Shown here piece by piece: positions 25,611 through 32,811 of a stretch of DNA of 32,811 bases. The translations under genes and the position numbers were made by a program. The notes below the pieces were generated by a model, which was given only the letters and a program-made list of their open reading frames with translations, made no database searches and was not told where the DNA came from. The stretch lies in NCBI GenBank assembly GCA_904502235.1, contig CAJGDP010000020.1, positions 1-32,811 on the forward strand, written 5' to 3'. This DNA is from an uncultured Bacteroidaceae bacterium (GTDB lineage: Bacteria > Bacteroidota > Bacteroidia > Bacteroidales > Bacteroidaceae). How positions within the stretch are numbered: the stretch's first letter is position 1; each line of letters begins with the position of its first letter.

Positions 25611-25865
25611 ATGAAAACCATAACATACCGCACACAGGGTACATGTTCAAGATTCATTGAACTTATCGGCGAAAACGGCATTGTAACAGATGTAAAATTC
25701 TTTGGAGGTTGCGACGGCAATCTTCAGGGAATAAGCCAGCTTGTAAAAGGCATGAAGTACCAGGACGTAATAGCACGTCTCAAAGGTATAAGCTGCAACG
25801 GCAAGCCTACATCATGCCCCGACCAGCTATGTCGGGCAATAGAAGAACTCATGAACCAGGAGTAA
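25611..25865 (+). CDS. TSCPD domain protein (small four-cysteine family)
   Basis: This 84-residue cytoplasmic protein belongs to the TSCPD family (TIGR03905-type). It shows TCSRFIE, FFGGCDGNLQGIS, ISCNGKPTSCPDQLCRAIEEL: cysteines in the classic spacing with the name-giving TSCPD pentapeptide, which recalls the C-terminal zinc-binding part of ribonucleotide reductases. The function of the stand-alone family is not established. It lies 13 bp behind the GH20 gene and 12 bp before the FKBP gene, inside the plus-strand cluster. Confidence 0.9.
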   Translation: MKTITYRTQGTCSRFIELIGENGIVTDVKFFGGCDGNLQGISQLVKGMKYQDVIARLKGISCNGKPTSCPDQLCRAIEELMNQE

Positions 25866-25877
25866 CTTCCACGCATT

Positions 25878-26291
25878 ATGGCAAAAAAAGTAAAGAACAC
25901 AGAATACAAGCAGAAGAACGAAGCCTTCATGCAGGCTTTGCGCGACGGTGAAGAGGAACTCCTGGAGATATCACAGGGAGTGCTCGTGAAGATACTGGAG
26001 AGCGGCGACGGCGACAGATGTCCGCGTGCAAACAACGTTGTAACCGTGCACTATAAGGGAAGCTTAATCAACGGCAGAGTGTTCGACAACAGTTGGGAGC
26101 GTGGTTACCCCGAAGCATTCCGTTTGAGCGACCTCATTGTTGGCTGGCAGATAGTACTTACACAGATGCGTGTGGGCGACCATTGGATGATATACATACC
26201 ATACGAAGTGGGATACGGAACACGCGCCAGCGGTCCCATACCGGCATACTCCACATTGATATTCGAAGTGAAACTGGTGGCGATAATGTAA
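25878..26291 (+). CDS. FKBP-type peptidyl-prolyl cis-trans isomerase
   Basis: The protein has 137 residues: an N-terminal charged helical stretch of about 40, then one FKBP domain with VTVHYKGSLINGRVFDNS, LIVGWQIVLTQMRVGD, IYIPYEVGYGTRASG and IPAYSTLIFEVKLVAI, the typical order. Known activity: isomerisation of Xaa-Pro bonds during protein folding. No signal peptide is seen, so it is probably cytoplasmic, unlike many Bacteroidota FKBPs that are lipoproteins. It lies 12 bp after the TSCPD gene and 3 bp before the MATE gene. Confidence 0.92.
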   Translation: MAKKVKNTEYKQKNEAFMQALRDGEEELLEISQGVLVKILESGDGDRCPRANNVVTVHYKGSLINGRVFDNSWERGYPEAFRLSDLIVGWQIVLTQMRVGDHWMIYIPYEVGYGTRASGPIPAYSTLIFEVKLVAIM

Positions 26292-26294
26292 CGG

Positions 26295-27620
26295 ATGAAA
26301 CCCTACCGCGAACACTATAAGGAACTCATCAAGCTCGGACTGCCTATAGTAATTGGGCAACTGGGCGTTATCCTTGTATCGTTTGCCGACACCATGATGG
26401 TAGGCTGGCACACCACCGAGGAACTCGCAGCGGCAAGCTTTGTAAACAACATATTCAACCTTGCCATAATCTTTGCAATAGGTTTCTCCTATGGACTCAC
26501 CCCCATTGTGGGCAAACTCTTTGGAGAAGGCAAGCTCAAAGAATCGGGAGCGGTGCTCAAGAATGCCCTGCTTGCCAACGGAGCAATATCGTTGCTTGTG
26601 ATTGTAGCAATGAGCATACTGTACCTGAACATCGGTCGTTTGGGACAACCAGTTGAACTGTTGCCATTCATACGTCCATATTACATAGTGTTACTCCTGA
26701 CATTGCCCTTTGCAATGCTGTTCAATGCTTTCAAACAGTTCATCGACAGCATCACCGACACAAAGACAGCCATGTGGATAATGCTCTCGGGCAACGTGGT
26801 GAACATCGTGGGCAATTATGTACTCATCTTTGGTAAATGCGGATTCCCCGAGCTGGGATTGATGGGTGCCGGAATTGCGACAATGCTGTCGCGCATGGCA
26901 ATGCTTGCCCTTGCACTCACTGTGTTCCTGACGAGCAGACGCTACCGCACATACATGCAGGGATTCTTTGGCGGCAAGATTACCGCACACGAACAAAGAA
27001 GACTCAACAAACTCGGATTGCCGGTGGCACTGCAGATGGGCATGGAGACCGCATCGTTCAGCCTTGCCACAATAATGGTGGGATGGATAGGAACCAACGC
27101 ACTTGCCGCACACCAGATAATGTGTACCGTGGGACAGTTGGGTTTCATGATATACTACGGCATGGCAGCCGCTGTGGCAGTTAAGGTAAGCAACTACAAC
27201 GGAGCCGGCAACGTGCCCGACATACGACGCTCGGCAAAGGCAGGATTCAACATTATAATAGTTATGTCAATAGTAGCCTCGCTTGCAGTATACCTGCTAC
27301 GCAATAAAGTGGGACACCTGTTCACCGACAACAACGAAGTGGCACTCCTTGTGGCACAGCTTATATTGCCATTCATGCTTTACCAGTTCGGCGACGGTCT
27401 TCAGTGCAACTTCTCCAACGCCCTGCGAGGAATAGCCGATGTAAAACCGGTGATGAAATACGCATTCATATCGTATATACTGATACTGTTGCCATTGGCA
27501 TACCTGTTCGCCTTCACCTTTGATTTGGGACTTATGGGTATATGGTTGTCGTTCCCATTCGGTTTGACAACCGCCGGAGCAATGTTCTATTTCAGATTCA
27601 TGTCAAAGACAAAAATATAA
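26295..27620 (+). CDS. MATE family efflux transporter
   Basis: The 441-residue protein has twelve predicted membrane helices in two pseudo-symmetric halves. The first begins KLGLPIVIGQLGVILVSFADTMMVG and the second LGLPVALQMGMETASFSLATIMVGWIG, the duplicated MATE motif. The AAASFVNNIFNLAIIFAIGFSYGLTPIVGKLFGEG block is typical of NorM-like members. Known function: Na+- or H+-driven export of cationic drugs and metabolites; the natural substrate is unknown. It begins 3 bp after the FKBP stop and ends 11 bp before prmA. Confidence 0.93.
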   Translation: MKPYREHYKELIKLGLPIVIGQLGVILVSFADTMMVGWHTTEELAAASFVNNIFNLAIIFAIGFSYGLTPIVGKLFGEGKLKESGAVLKNALLANGAISLLVIVAMSILYLNIGRLGQPVELLPFIRPYYIVLLLTLPFAMLFNAFKQFIDSITDTKTAMWIMLSGNVVNIVGNYVLIFGKCGFPELGLMGAGIATMLSRMAMLALALTVFLTSRRYRTYMQGFFGGKITAHEQRRLNKLGLPVALQMGMETASFSLATIMVGWIGTNALAAHQIMCTVGQLGFMIYYGMAAAVAVKVSNYNGAGNVPDIRRSAKAGFNIIIVMSIVASLAVYLLRNKVGHLFTDNNEVALLVAQLILPFMLYQFGDGLQCNFSNALRGIADVKPVMKYAFISYILILLPLAYLFAFTFDLGLMGIWLSFPFGLTTAGAMFYFRFMSKTKI

Positions 27621-27631
27621 AACAACATACC

Positions 27632-28480
27632 ATGAACGATTACACAAAGATTGATTTTAAGGTTACCCCCAACGAGGAGGTTGCAACCGACGTACTTGCC
27701 GCACTGCTTGCCGAAGCAGGATTCGAGAGTTTTGTACCCACCGAAGAAGGCATGGAGGCATACGTACCACACAATCTCTACGATGATGCAACCATTGCAA
27801 CCGTAGTGGAAAATTTTCCGCTCGACGGATACACCATAACATACAGCAGTGAATTCATCGAGGGTGAGGATTGGAATGCCGAATGGGAGAAGAACTATTT
27901 CCAGCCCATTGTACTCGGCGAGGAATGCGTTATACACAGCACCTTCCACACCGATGTCCCCAAGGCACGCTACGACATACTCATCGACCCCAAGATGGCA
28001 TTCGGCACAGGCTATCACCAGACAACATGCCACATGCTGCGTGCCATACTCGCAAGCGACATGAACGGCAAGAGCGTCCTGGATATGGGTTGCGGCACAG
28101 CCCTACTCGCCATCCTTGCACGCAAGCACGGAGCAACCGATGTTACAGCCATTGACATCGACGAGTTCGCCTACGAAAATGCCAAGGAGAATGTTGTCCT
28201 CAACGGGACACCCGACATTGAAGTACGCCTTGGTGGTGCAGAGGCTATAAAGGAAGACGACAGCTTCGACTACGTCATTGCCAACATAAACCGTAACATC
28301 CTGCTTGCCGACATGGTGAACTATGTACGTTGCATGCATTCCGGTTCACAGATATTCATCAGCGGATTCTATACCGAAGATATGGAGGTGCTCAAAGAAG
28401 AAGCCGCACGCCACGGCTTGCGTTACCTCGATTATGCCGAGGACAACCGTTGGGCAATGATGAAATTCATCAAGGAATAA
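27632..28480 (+). CDS. prmA: Ribosomal protein L11 methyltransferase
   Basis: The 282-residue class I SAM-dependent methyltransferase has an N-terminal substrate-recognition domain (about 1-110) and a catalytic domain with FGTGYHQTTCHM, motif I in VLDMGCGTALLAILA, AIDIDEFA and ANINRNILL (the N-I/P-P-type motif IV). It methylates ribosomal protein L11 in the cytoplasm. The start at 27632 (MNDYTKIDFKV) is chosen over the upstream in-frame ATG at 27542, which lies inside the MATE gene. It is followed by a hairpin that contains the next start codon. Confidence 0.93.
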   Translation: MNDYTKIDFKVTPNEEVATDVLAALLAEAGFESFVPTEEGMEAYVPHNLYDDATIATVVENFPLDGYTITYSSEFIEGEDWNAEWEKNYFQPIVLGEECVIHSTFHTDVPKARYDILIDPKMAFGTGYHQTTCHMLRAILASDMNGKSVLDMGCGTALLAILARKHGATDVTAIDIDEFAYENAKENVVLNGTPDIEVRLGGAEAIKEDDSFDYVIANINRNILLADMVNYVRCMHSGSQIFISGFYTEDMEVLKEEAARHGLRYLDYAEDNRWAMMKFIKE

Positions 28481-28504
28481 AAGCATTCCAAACAAAAACA
28501 CAAC

Positions 28505-28547
28505 AAGGTTTGTTCCATAGTCAAAACATTATGGAGCAAACCTTTTT
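28505..28547 (+). promoter_or_regulatory. Terminator-like hairpin containing the SemiSWEET start codon
   Basis: AAGGTTTGTTCCATA (28505-28519) pairs with TATGGAGCAAACCTT (28530-28544): 14 Watson-Crick pairs and one U-G, with a 10-base loop, running into TTTTTC. The start ATG (28531-28533) and codons 2-4 lie in the 3' arm. It could stop transcription from prmA, hide the start codon, or both. Confidence 0.6.
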
Positions 28548-28812
28548 CTATACAATCTGCGGTTATGTGGCAAGCATAGGCATGATATTGGGATATCTGC
28601 CGCAAGCCATAACCACCATACGCACACGCAACACCGACGGCATAGCCCTGCCCACATTCCTAATGATGGCAATAGGAGCATTTGCCTTCATGCTGCAGGG
28701 AGTGCTTCATCGCCCCAACATAATATGGTCGATGTTCATAACAAACGCAGTCACATGCCTTTGCAGCTGTATTGTTTTCGGCATAAAGATCTACAACGAT
28801 TTCTTCAAGTAA
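28531..28812 (+). CDS. SemiSWEET / PQ-loop family sugar transporter
   Basis: The 93-residue membrane protein has three helices (triple-helix bundle) and the diagnostic GYLPQAITTIRTRNTDGIAL, i.e. the PQ motif after helix 1, followed by the second and third helices. This is the normal SemiSWEET length; the protein works as a dimer moving mono- or disaccharides. The start at 28531 (MEQTFFYTICGYVASIGM) gives the standard N-terminus; longer in-frame readings run into prmA. It lies 50 bp after prmA. Its start codon is inside a hairpin and its stop codon inside a 48-bp palindrome. The substrate is unknown; a sugar released by the glycan enzymes here is possible. Confidence 0.9.
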   Translation: MEQTFFYTICGYVASIGMILGYLPQAITTIRTRNTDGIALPTFLMMAIGAFAFMLQGVLHRPNIIWSMFITNAVTCLCSCIVFGIKIYNDFFK

Positions 28813-28854
28813 AGCAAAAGGGTTTGGCAATTGCCAAACCCTTTTGCTTTACTT
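28807..28854. terminator. Bidirectional terminator: 48-bp perfect palindrome spanning both stop codons
   Basis: Bases 28807-28830 are the exact reverse complement of 28831-28854 with no spacer. Both flanking ORFs end AAG TAA inside the arms: SemiSWEET at 28807-28812 and micro-ORF B at 28849-28854. Inner GGGTTTGGC/GCCAAACCC pairing with A and T runs makes a strong terminator in both directions. Confidence 0.85.
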
Positions 28855-29010
28855 CCAAAGATTACCCCACTCGCCGCGGTTGCCGGTGGTGAGCTGACCA
28901 CCTTCGGAGGTGTCGACCTTTTCATCGTTTATCTGGAACGAAGTAGCGAGCATCTGCTCAACTTCAACCATTACCTCTGTTGCAAGAGGTGATACATAAT
29001 GTTTTTTCAT
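28849..29010 (-). CDS. Micro-ORF B: 53-residue peptide of the MLATS / NRGEWGNLW type
   Basis: I do not recognise a characterised function. It begins MKKHYVSPLATEV, continues with VMVEVEQ, has MLATS at 20-24, a variable acidic and polar middle (DEKVDTSEGGQ) and ends NRGEWGNLWK with NRGEWGNLW at 44-52. Micro-ORF A (19673-19837) has both blocks at exactly the same residue numbers, plus the shared Tyr5 and Pro8, while the middle differs completely; that argues for selection on the protein. No membrane helix and no cysteine. It lies 49 bp downstream of the giant surface protein gene on the same strand, between two hairpins (29050-29083 and 28807-28854), the second covering its stop codon. Confidence 0.75.
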   Translation of the reverse strand: MKKHYVSPLATEVMVEVEQMLATSFQINDEKVDTSEGGQLTTGNRGEWGNLWK

Positions 29011-29049
29011 ATAGCGTTGTCTTTATTTTTTGCTAAAAACTTCGTCAAT

Positions 29050-29083
29050 GGTAAAAAGGTTATCTCACAATAACCTTTTTACC
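29050..29083 (-). terminator. Hairpin overlapping the 3' end of the giant surface-protein gene
   Basis: GGTAAAAAGGTTAT (29050-29063) is the exact complement of ATAACCTTTTTACC (29070-29083), with a 6-base loop. The coding arm specifies the GKKVI of the C-terminal tail, and the TAA (29060-29062) is in the other arm. The T run lies within the stem, not after it, so termination may be partial, with read-through to micro-ORF B. Confidence 0.6.
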
Positions 29084-32000
29084 GTTAACAATATAAATAC
29101 CTGAGCCAGAGATACTCTCGAGCTTGCGACCTGAAAGGTCGTAGATTGTATCTACGCCGTTCTCGGCTTCTACCTCCTCAATAGCTGTAGTACCGAACAT
29201 GAAGCGGAAACCTGCACTCAATGCTGCTGCACTTGGAACAACGCTCTTTGGCAAGTAAATCTTGTGACCGTTATTGAGGAAGTATTTGCTATCTATTTTC
29301 TGACCATTAACCTCACCAATTTTGTTGTAATTTTCATCAAAATTCTTCCAAGCCAAGTAAAGACCAATCTCACCATCTAGCACAGAAAGCACATAAGCAT
29401 CGTCTTCGATATATGTCGCAGCAACAGTTCCTTCAAACAGGTTATTCTCAATAGTCTCTGTTGATGTTGCATTAAACTCGAAGGTATATGTTCCCTTTTC
29501 TGCCTTAAGCACTACAGCCTCACCTGCAGGAATTACGCCATTTTCAAGTTTAGTCAATGATACATATCTTTCACTTGCATTTATTCCCTCTTCAACAAGA
29601 TAGTATGCCTCAACATCTGTAGGAATGTTTACAGCCTTTTCAGCATAGAATGTAGCATAACCGGCATTACCTATTGTTACACCGTAAGAGTTGAACGACG
29701 GACTAAAGATATCTGTTCCCTTATGAATAGCTTTATGAACACCTAATAAAACATCTGTATCATTTTGTCCATTTATTGACAGATAAAGCTTTGTTCTATC
29801 GGCAAACTTAAGTCCTTCATAAGAGCCATCGTGAATATATTCGAACTTAGAAGGAATAGTACTCAACATAACAGTTCCTTCGGTTTGGAGAATATTTTGT
29901 TCGTCATTGGCTGCTGAATAGATATACTTACCGTTTGAAACATTCTTTATTGCAAACTTAAAGTTACCGTTTTCACACTCAGGATATATAGCCCACAAGC
30001 AATTGATATCAACCTGAGCAACATTTGTTGTTTGCACCTTGACATTATTACCAACAGCATGCAGATATCTGTCATTTGAATATATTGCAAGCAATATCTC
30101 ATTTGGAGTTTCGCCCTCCTTTGAAACTGTAAATGGCAAGTTAATTGTTGCTTCAAAGACATCTGCATTGTAGCTTACATCAGAGAGAGTATAACCATAA
30201 GCTCCGTTAAATGTTACAATGTAATTGTCATATTCACCTTCATGCACATTACCAGCATTGTCAACAACACGATAAGTACCCTCCTTGCAAGAGAATTTAT
30301 TTATGATACCTGTATGGTCACCTTTATCACCAATATAGCCGTAAATACCGGCATGCTGTTCATTTGAAACGCTACTAGATGTTGAGAGATAAAGATTTGT
30401 AAGTCCTTCAATTTTCAATCTGTTACCCTCGGCAATTGTAAATTCCATTGGAGTATCTGTAGCAACAGTGCTAATCTTTACATATCCTTCGCCATGTCCT
30501 GCAGAAGTTTTTGCAGTGGTCATATATGCATTCTTTACTACACTCTTAATTTTAAAAGTAAATTTACCATTATTGAAGAGTGGTTCAAATTTCCAAAGAT
30601 AGTCATCCAAATCAGGAGCGGTTGCATTGGCACCGGGAAGAGTCTTTGTTGCCTTAACATTATTATTGGCATCGACATAGTATCTGATTCCTGTGCTACC
30701 TTCAAATGGAAGAATCATAACATTCTCCAAAGGCACAGGGAATACAATATCAGCGGTATAATTTACACCATTCCATGCCTCGTTTGTCAGTTCATATTCA
30801 TACACACCTGTGAATGTGGGCTTATCCACACCCGCAGTACCCAAATAAGTTCCACTATACTTATTGCCGGTTTCATCTGTAACGGTGTATGAAATAATAT
30901 CTGCAACCTTTTCGAGCACCCAAACGGCAGCATCTGCTTTACTTGCGTCGCAATATGGGAAGTTTATAGCAGTATTTGCAGCATAACCCACCTTAAAATA
31001 TTTGAGTTGACCTTGATATTTGTCGGCAGTGCTGTACCATTTGATGTAGTATTCATTAGCAGTTGTAGTCTTCTCAAAAAGAAGAACTGAAGCATTTTCA
31101 GCATTTGTTGTATTGGCATCGACGTTCCATTCTTGACCCTTGATGTAATAACCGTTCTTGTCCTTTAGTTTGTAACCGTCACCGCTTGCCTCAAAAAAGA
31201 AGATTTGTGCATTGCTATTTTCGTCCTTAGCTGCAACACCTACGCCACCATAAGTACCCTTTTCATGAGTATCATGGTTGTTTACATTCAGATATTGGTT
31301 CGATGCTGATTTCCATCTCAAACGATAGCATGCTGTCAAGAATGGATCCACCACGGGTTCCTCTGCTCCCTCTTCAAACACAGCCACATACTCAACGTCA
31401 TTCATTGCGGTAACATCATCAATAGCAGGAACGGTATATGTTGCACTGGTGCTTACGGTAACATCATCCTTTGTCCACTTAACAAACTTGTAACCTTCGG
31501 CTGGTGTTGCAACGATTGTAGCTGTCTGTCCGCACTCAACAGGAACTGATGTTCCACTATATGATGTACCAACCATAGCATTTACGCTACCCATTATACT
31601 TTGCTCTGTGCTTACTGTAAGAACGTATATAACAGGTGCAAAGTTTACACCGAATATTGCATCCTCGTTAATTTCAACAACAAGGTTTTGTTCAGTTCCG
31701 ACTTCTTCACCTTCAAAAATGCCGTTAACAGGTTGAACGTCAAGATTGTCAATTTTTACCCAATTTTTAACATGATAACCAATCATATTTACGGTTGTAT
31801 TGATTCTCACAGTTGTACCCGACTTAACAACGGCTCTGTTAGTTGCATCGTAACCAATAGATGTGCCATCGACAAGTGTTATACTAGTTGCATAACCAAA
31901 TTGGTTCTTATTAGATTTAGCTGTTACAACACATCCCTTAACAAAGCGTGCCTGATATGTTACAGCCTCGGTAGCCTGAACTGTTATTTTTAGTTCATTG

Positions 32001-32811
32001 CTTACGAGCACATTGTTCTTATACCAACCCTCGAATAGGTAACCTTTTTGGTCATAGTCATTTGTTGCAACAAGTTCTACATCAGCATTTGCAACGAAAT
32101 CGTATGCGGGACACCACCCCATACCAACGTTATTGATAACAGCCTTTACAGAACCTGTGGCGTTATTTTCCAAAGGATTACCATCGGTATCAACAGTTTC
32201 AATGCTTACAGTGTATGTTACTGGAGTATCAGCTTCCTCTTCGAAACGTGCTTCATAGTTGATGACGCTTGTAACGGGGAATGTATAACTTGCTTCAGCG
32301 CTTATTAAATTCTCTCCATCGTACCAACCTGCAAAACTGTAGCCTGTACTTGGTGTGGCTGTGAGAGTTACCTCGCTACCGTGTTCAACAGTTGTTGCGC
32401 TTGCGGTTGCGCTACCGTTCTCACCGGCTGTTACATTTACGGTGTAGGTGTTGATAGCAAAGCTGGCAACAATTGTTGTAGCTTCGGTTACTGTAAATGT
32501 ATGCTCTTCGGTAGCACCCTCAATAGCAGTGCCGTTCATTGTCCAGCCTGTGAAGTGGTAACCTGTGGCAGGAGTTGCTTTTACTATAAGCTTGTAACCG
32601 CCAGGAACGCGCTTGCTTGTCAACTCGGGGTCATCATTTTCCAAAGTGATATATGCAGTACCGTTCTCGGCAGAGGTTCTTACATCGAACCAAGTTGGGT
32701 TCTCGGTTGCCATGGCAGCCTCCATTCTTGCAGCATAGTCATTCAATTTGTTAAGAGTAATGCTACCGCTGTTTTGCATTGCGTTATCTACCTCCTCGAT
32801 GTTAGTACCAG
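29060..32811 (-). CDS. Giant repeat-rich surface protein with InlB-type repeats, trefoil-like modules and sorting tail (5' end outside window)
   Basis: More than 1239 residues are visible. The frame remains open to base 32811 (…GTNIEEVDNAMQNSG), so the ATG at 32779 is internal and the gene is 5' partial. After a helical stretch come about five divergent InlB-type beta repeats with the pattern ATPATGYHFTGW..VASFA, ATPSTGYSFAGWYDGE..YEARFEE, GYLFEGWYKNN..YQARF, GYHVKNW and ATPAEGYKFVKW..YVAVFEE. Then a trefoil-like module (CYRLRWKSASNQYLNV) and two copies of a larger module (YTVTDETGNKYSGTYLG and YRVVDNAGNVHEGEYDN). Near the end NAGYATFYAEKAVNIP, a block common in exported Bacteroidales proteins, precedes the tail YDLSGRKL...GIYIVNGKKVIVR. 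No catalytic domain is visible; one may lie upstream. An adhesin or glycan-binding role is inferred. Composition is AT-richer than its neighbours. Confidence 0.8.
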   Translation of the reverse strand, partial: GTNIEEVDNAMQNSGSITLNKLNDYAARMEAAMATENPTWFDVRTSAENGTAYITLENDDPELTSKRVPGGYKLIVKATPATGYHFTGWTMNGTAIEGATEEHTFTVTEATTIVASFAINTYTVNVTAGENGSATASATTVEHGSEVTLTATPSTGYSFAGWYDGENLISAEASYTFPVTSVINYEARFEEEADTPVTYTVSIETVDTDGNPLENNATGSVKAVINNVGMGWCPAYDFVANADVELVATNDYDQKGYLFEGWYKNNVLVSNELKITVQATEAVTYQARFVKGCVVTAKSNKNQFGYATSITLVDGTSIGYDATNRAVVKSGTTVRINTTVNMIGYHVKNWVKIDNLDVQPVNGIFEGEEVGTEQNLVVEINEDAIFGVNFAPVIYVLTVSTEQSIMGSVNAMVGTSYSGTSVPVECGQTATIVATPAEGYKFVKWTKDDVTVSTSATYTVPAIDDVTAMNDVEYVAVFEEGAEEPVVDPFLTACYRLRWKSASNQYLNVNNHDTHEKGTYGGVGVAAKDENSNAQIFFFEASGDGYKLKDKNGYYIKGQEWNVDANTTNAENASVLLFEKTTTANEYYIKWYSTADKYQGQLKYFKVGYAANTAINFPYCDASKADAAVWVLEKVADIISYTVTDETGNKYSGTYLGTAGVDKPTFTGVYEYELTNEAWNGVNYTADIVFPVPLENVMILPFEGSTGIRYYVDANNNVKATKTLPGANATAPDLDDYLWKFEPLFNNGKFTFKIKSVVKNAYMTTAKTSAGHGEGYVKISTVATDTPMEFTIAEGNRLKIEGLTNLYLSTSSSVSNEQHAGIYGYIGDKGDHTGIINKFSCKEGTYRVVDNAGNVHEGEYDNYIVTFNGAYGYTLSDVSYNADVFEATINLPFTVSKEGETPNEILLAIYSNDRYLHAVGNNVKVQTTNVAQVDINCLWAIYPECENGNFKFAIKNVSNGKYIYSAANDEQNILQTEGTVMLSTIPSKFEYIHDGSYEGLKFADRTKLYLSINGQNDTDVLLGVHKAIHKGTDIFSPSFNSYGVTIGNAGYATFYAEKAVNIPTDVEAYYLVEEGINASERYVSLTKLENGVIPAGEAVVLKAEKGTYTFEFNATSTETIENNLFEGTVAATYIEDDAYVLSVLDGEIGLYLAWKNFDENYNKIGEVNGQKIDSKYFLNNGHKIYLPKSVVPSAAALSAGFRFMFGTTAIEEVEAENGVDTIYDLSGRKLESISGSGIYIVNGKKVIVR

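Noticed and set aside
27542..27631. Upstream in-frame start for prmA
   Set aside because: It lies within the MATE coding region; 27632 gives the normal PrmA N-terminus and an 11-bp intergenic gap.
32777..32779. ATG at 32779 as the true start of the giant repeat protein
   Set aside because: The frame stays open to the window edge, and the residues before it continue the same helical stretch; no signal peptide follows the ATG.
1..32811. CRISPR, tRNA, rRNA, IS or prophage features
   Set aside because: No regularly spaced repeats, cloverleaf-like segments, transposase motifs or phage genes were seen on either strand.

Overview
The window looks like a chromosomal segment of a gut-type Bacteroidales bacterium (Bacteroides/Prevotella-like; the genus cannot be fixed from sequence alone). 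The reasons are Bacteroidota promoters (TTTG, 19-21 bp, TAnnTTTG or TAnnTTCG), few Shine-Dalgarno sites, a serine-type sulfatase coupled to an anaerobic maturase, large secreted glycosidases ending in short T9SS/Por-like tails, and the SDR-type threonine dehydrogenase. Coding density is high. No gap exceeds about 180 bp, and I saw no tRNA, rRNA, CRISPR array, IS element or phage gene.

Layout. 1-320: end of a sensor histidine kinase and a bidirectional terminator. 339-6245 (minus): a ROK sugar kinase with its own terminator, then an operon of lipoprotein sulfatase, sulfatase maturase and a NagB-like/PIG-L fusion whose deaminase site is degenerate. 6407-14964 (plus): GH20 beta-hexosaminidase, a 1552-residue SGNH-SGNH-GH33 sialidase, and an SGNH plus sialate O-acetylesterase protein. 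14989-18571: kbl (minus) back to back with a DUF819 membrane protein and tdh (plus), a threonine-to-glycine pathway. 18620-20919 (minus): a small membrane protein, a PAP2 phosphatase, a 54-residue micro-ORF and nadA. 21097-28812 (plus): a tight cluster of UPF0126/TRIC protein, a 1275-residue GH20 with MucBP-like repeats, TSCPD protein, FKBP, MATE, PrmA and SemiSWEET. 28849-32811 (minus): a second micro-ORF and the 3' part of a giant repeat-rich surface protein.

Together the sialidase, two O-acetylesterase-type proteins, two hexosaminidases, GlcNAc-6-sulfatase-like enzyme with maturase, amino-sugar hydrolase-like protein and ROK kinase fit stepwise trimming of sialylated, O-acetylated and sulfated host glycans (mucin-like). 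There is no SusC/SusD pair in the window.

The least explained structures are: (i) two 53-54 residue ORFs about 9 kb apart with MLATS at residues 20-24 and NRGEWGNLW at residues 44-52 in identical register; (ii) long perfect inverted repeats at three of the four convergent gene junctions that run into the stop codons, so that one neighbouring protein pair ends in the same codons; and (iii) a terminator-like hairpin that contains the start codon of the SemiSWEET gene.
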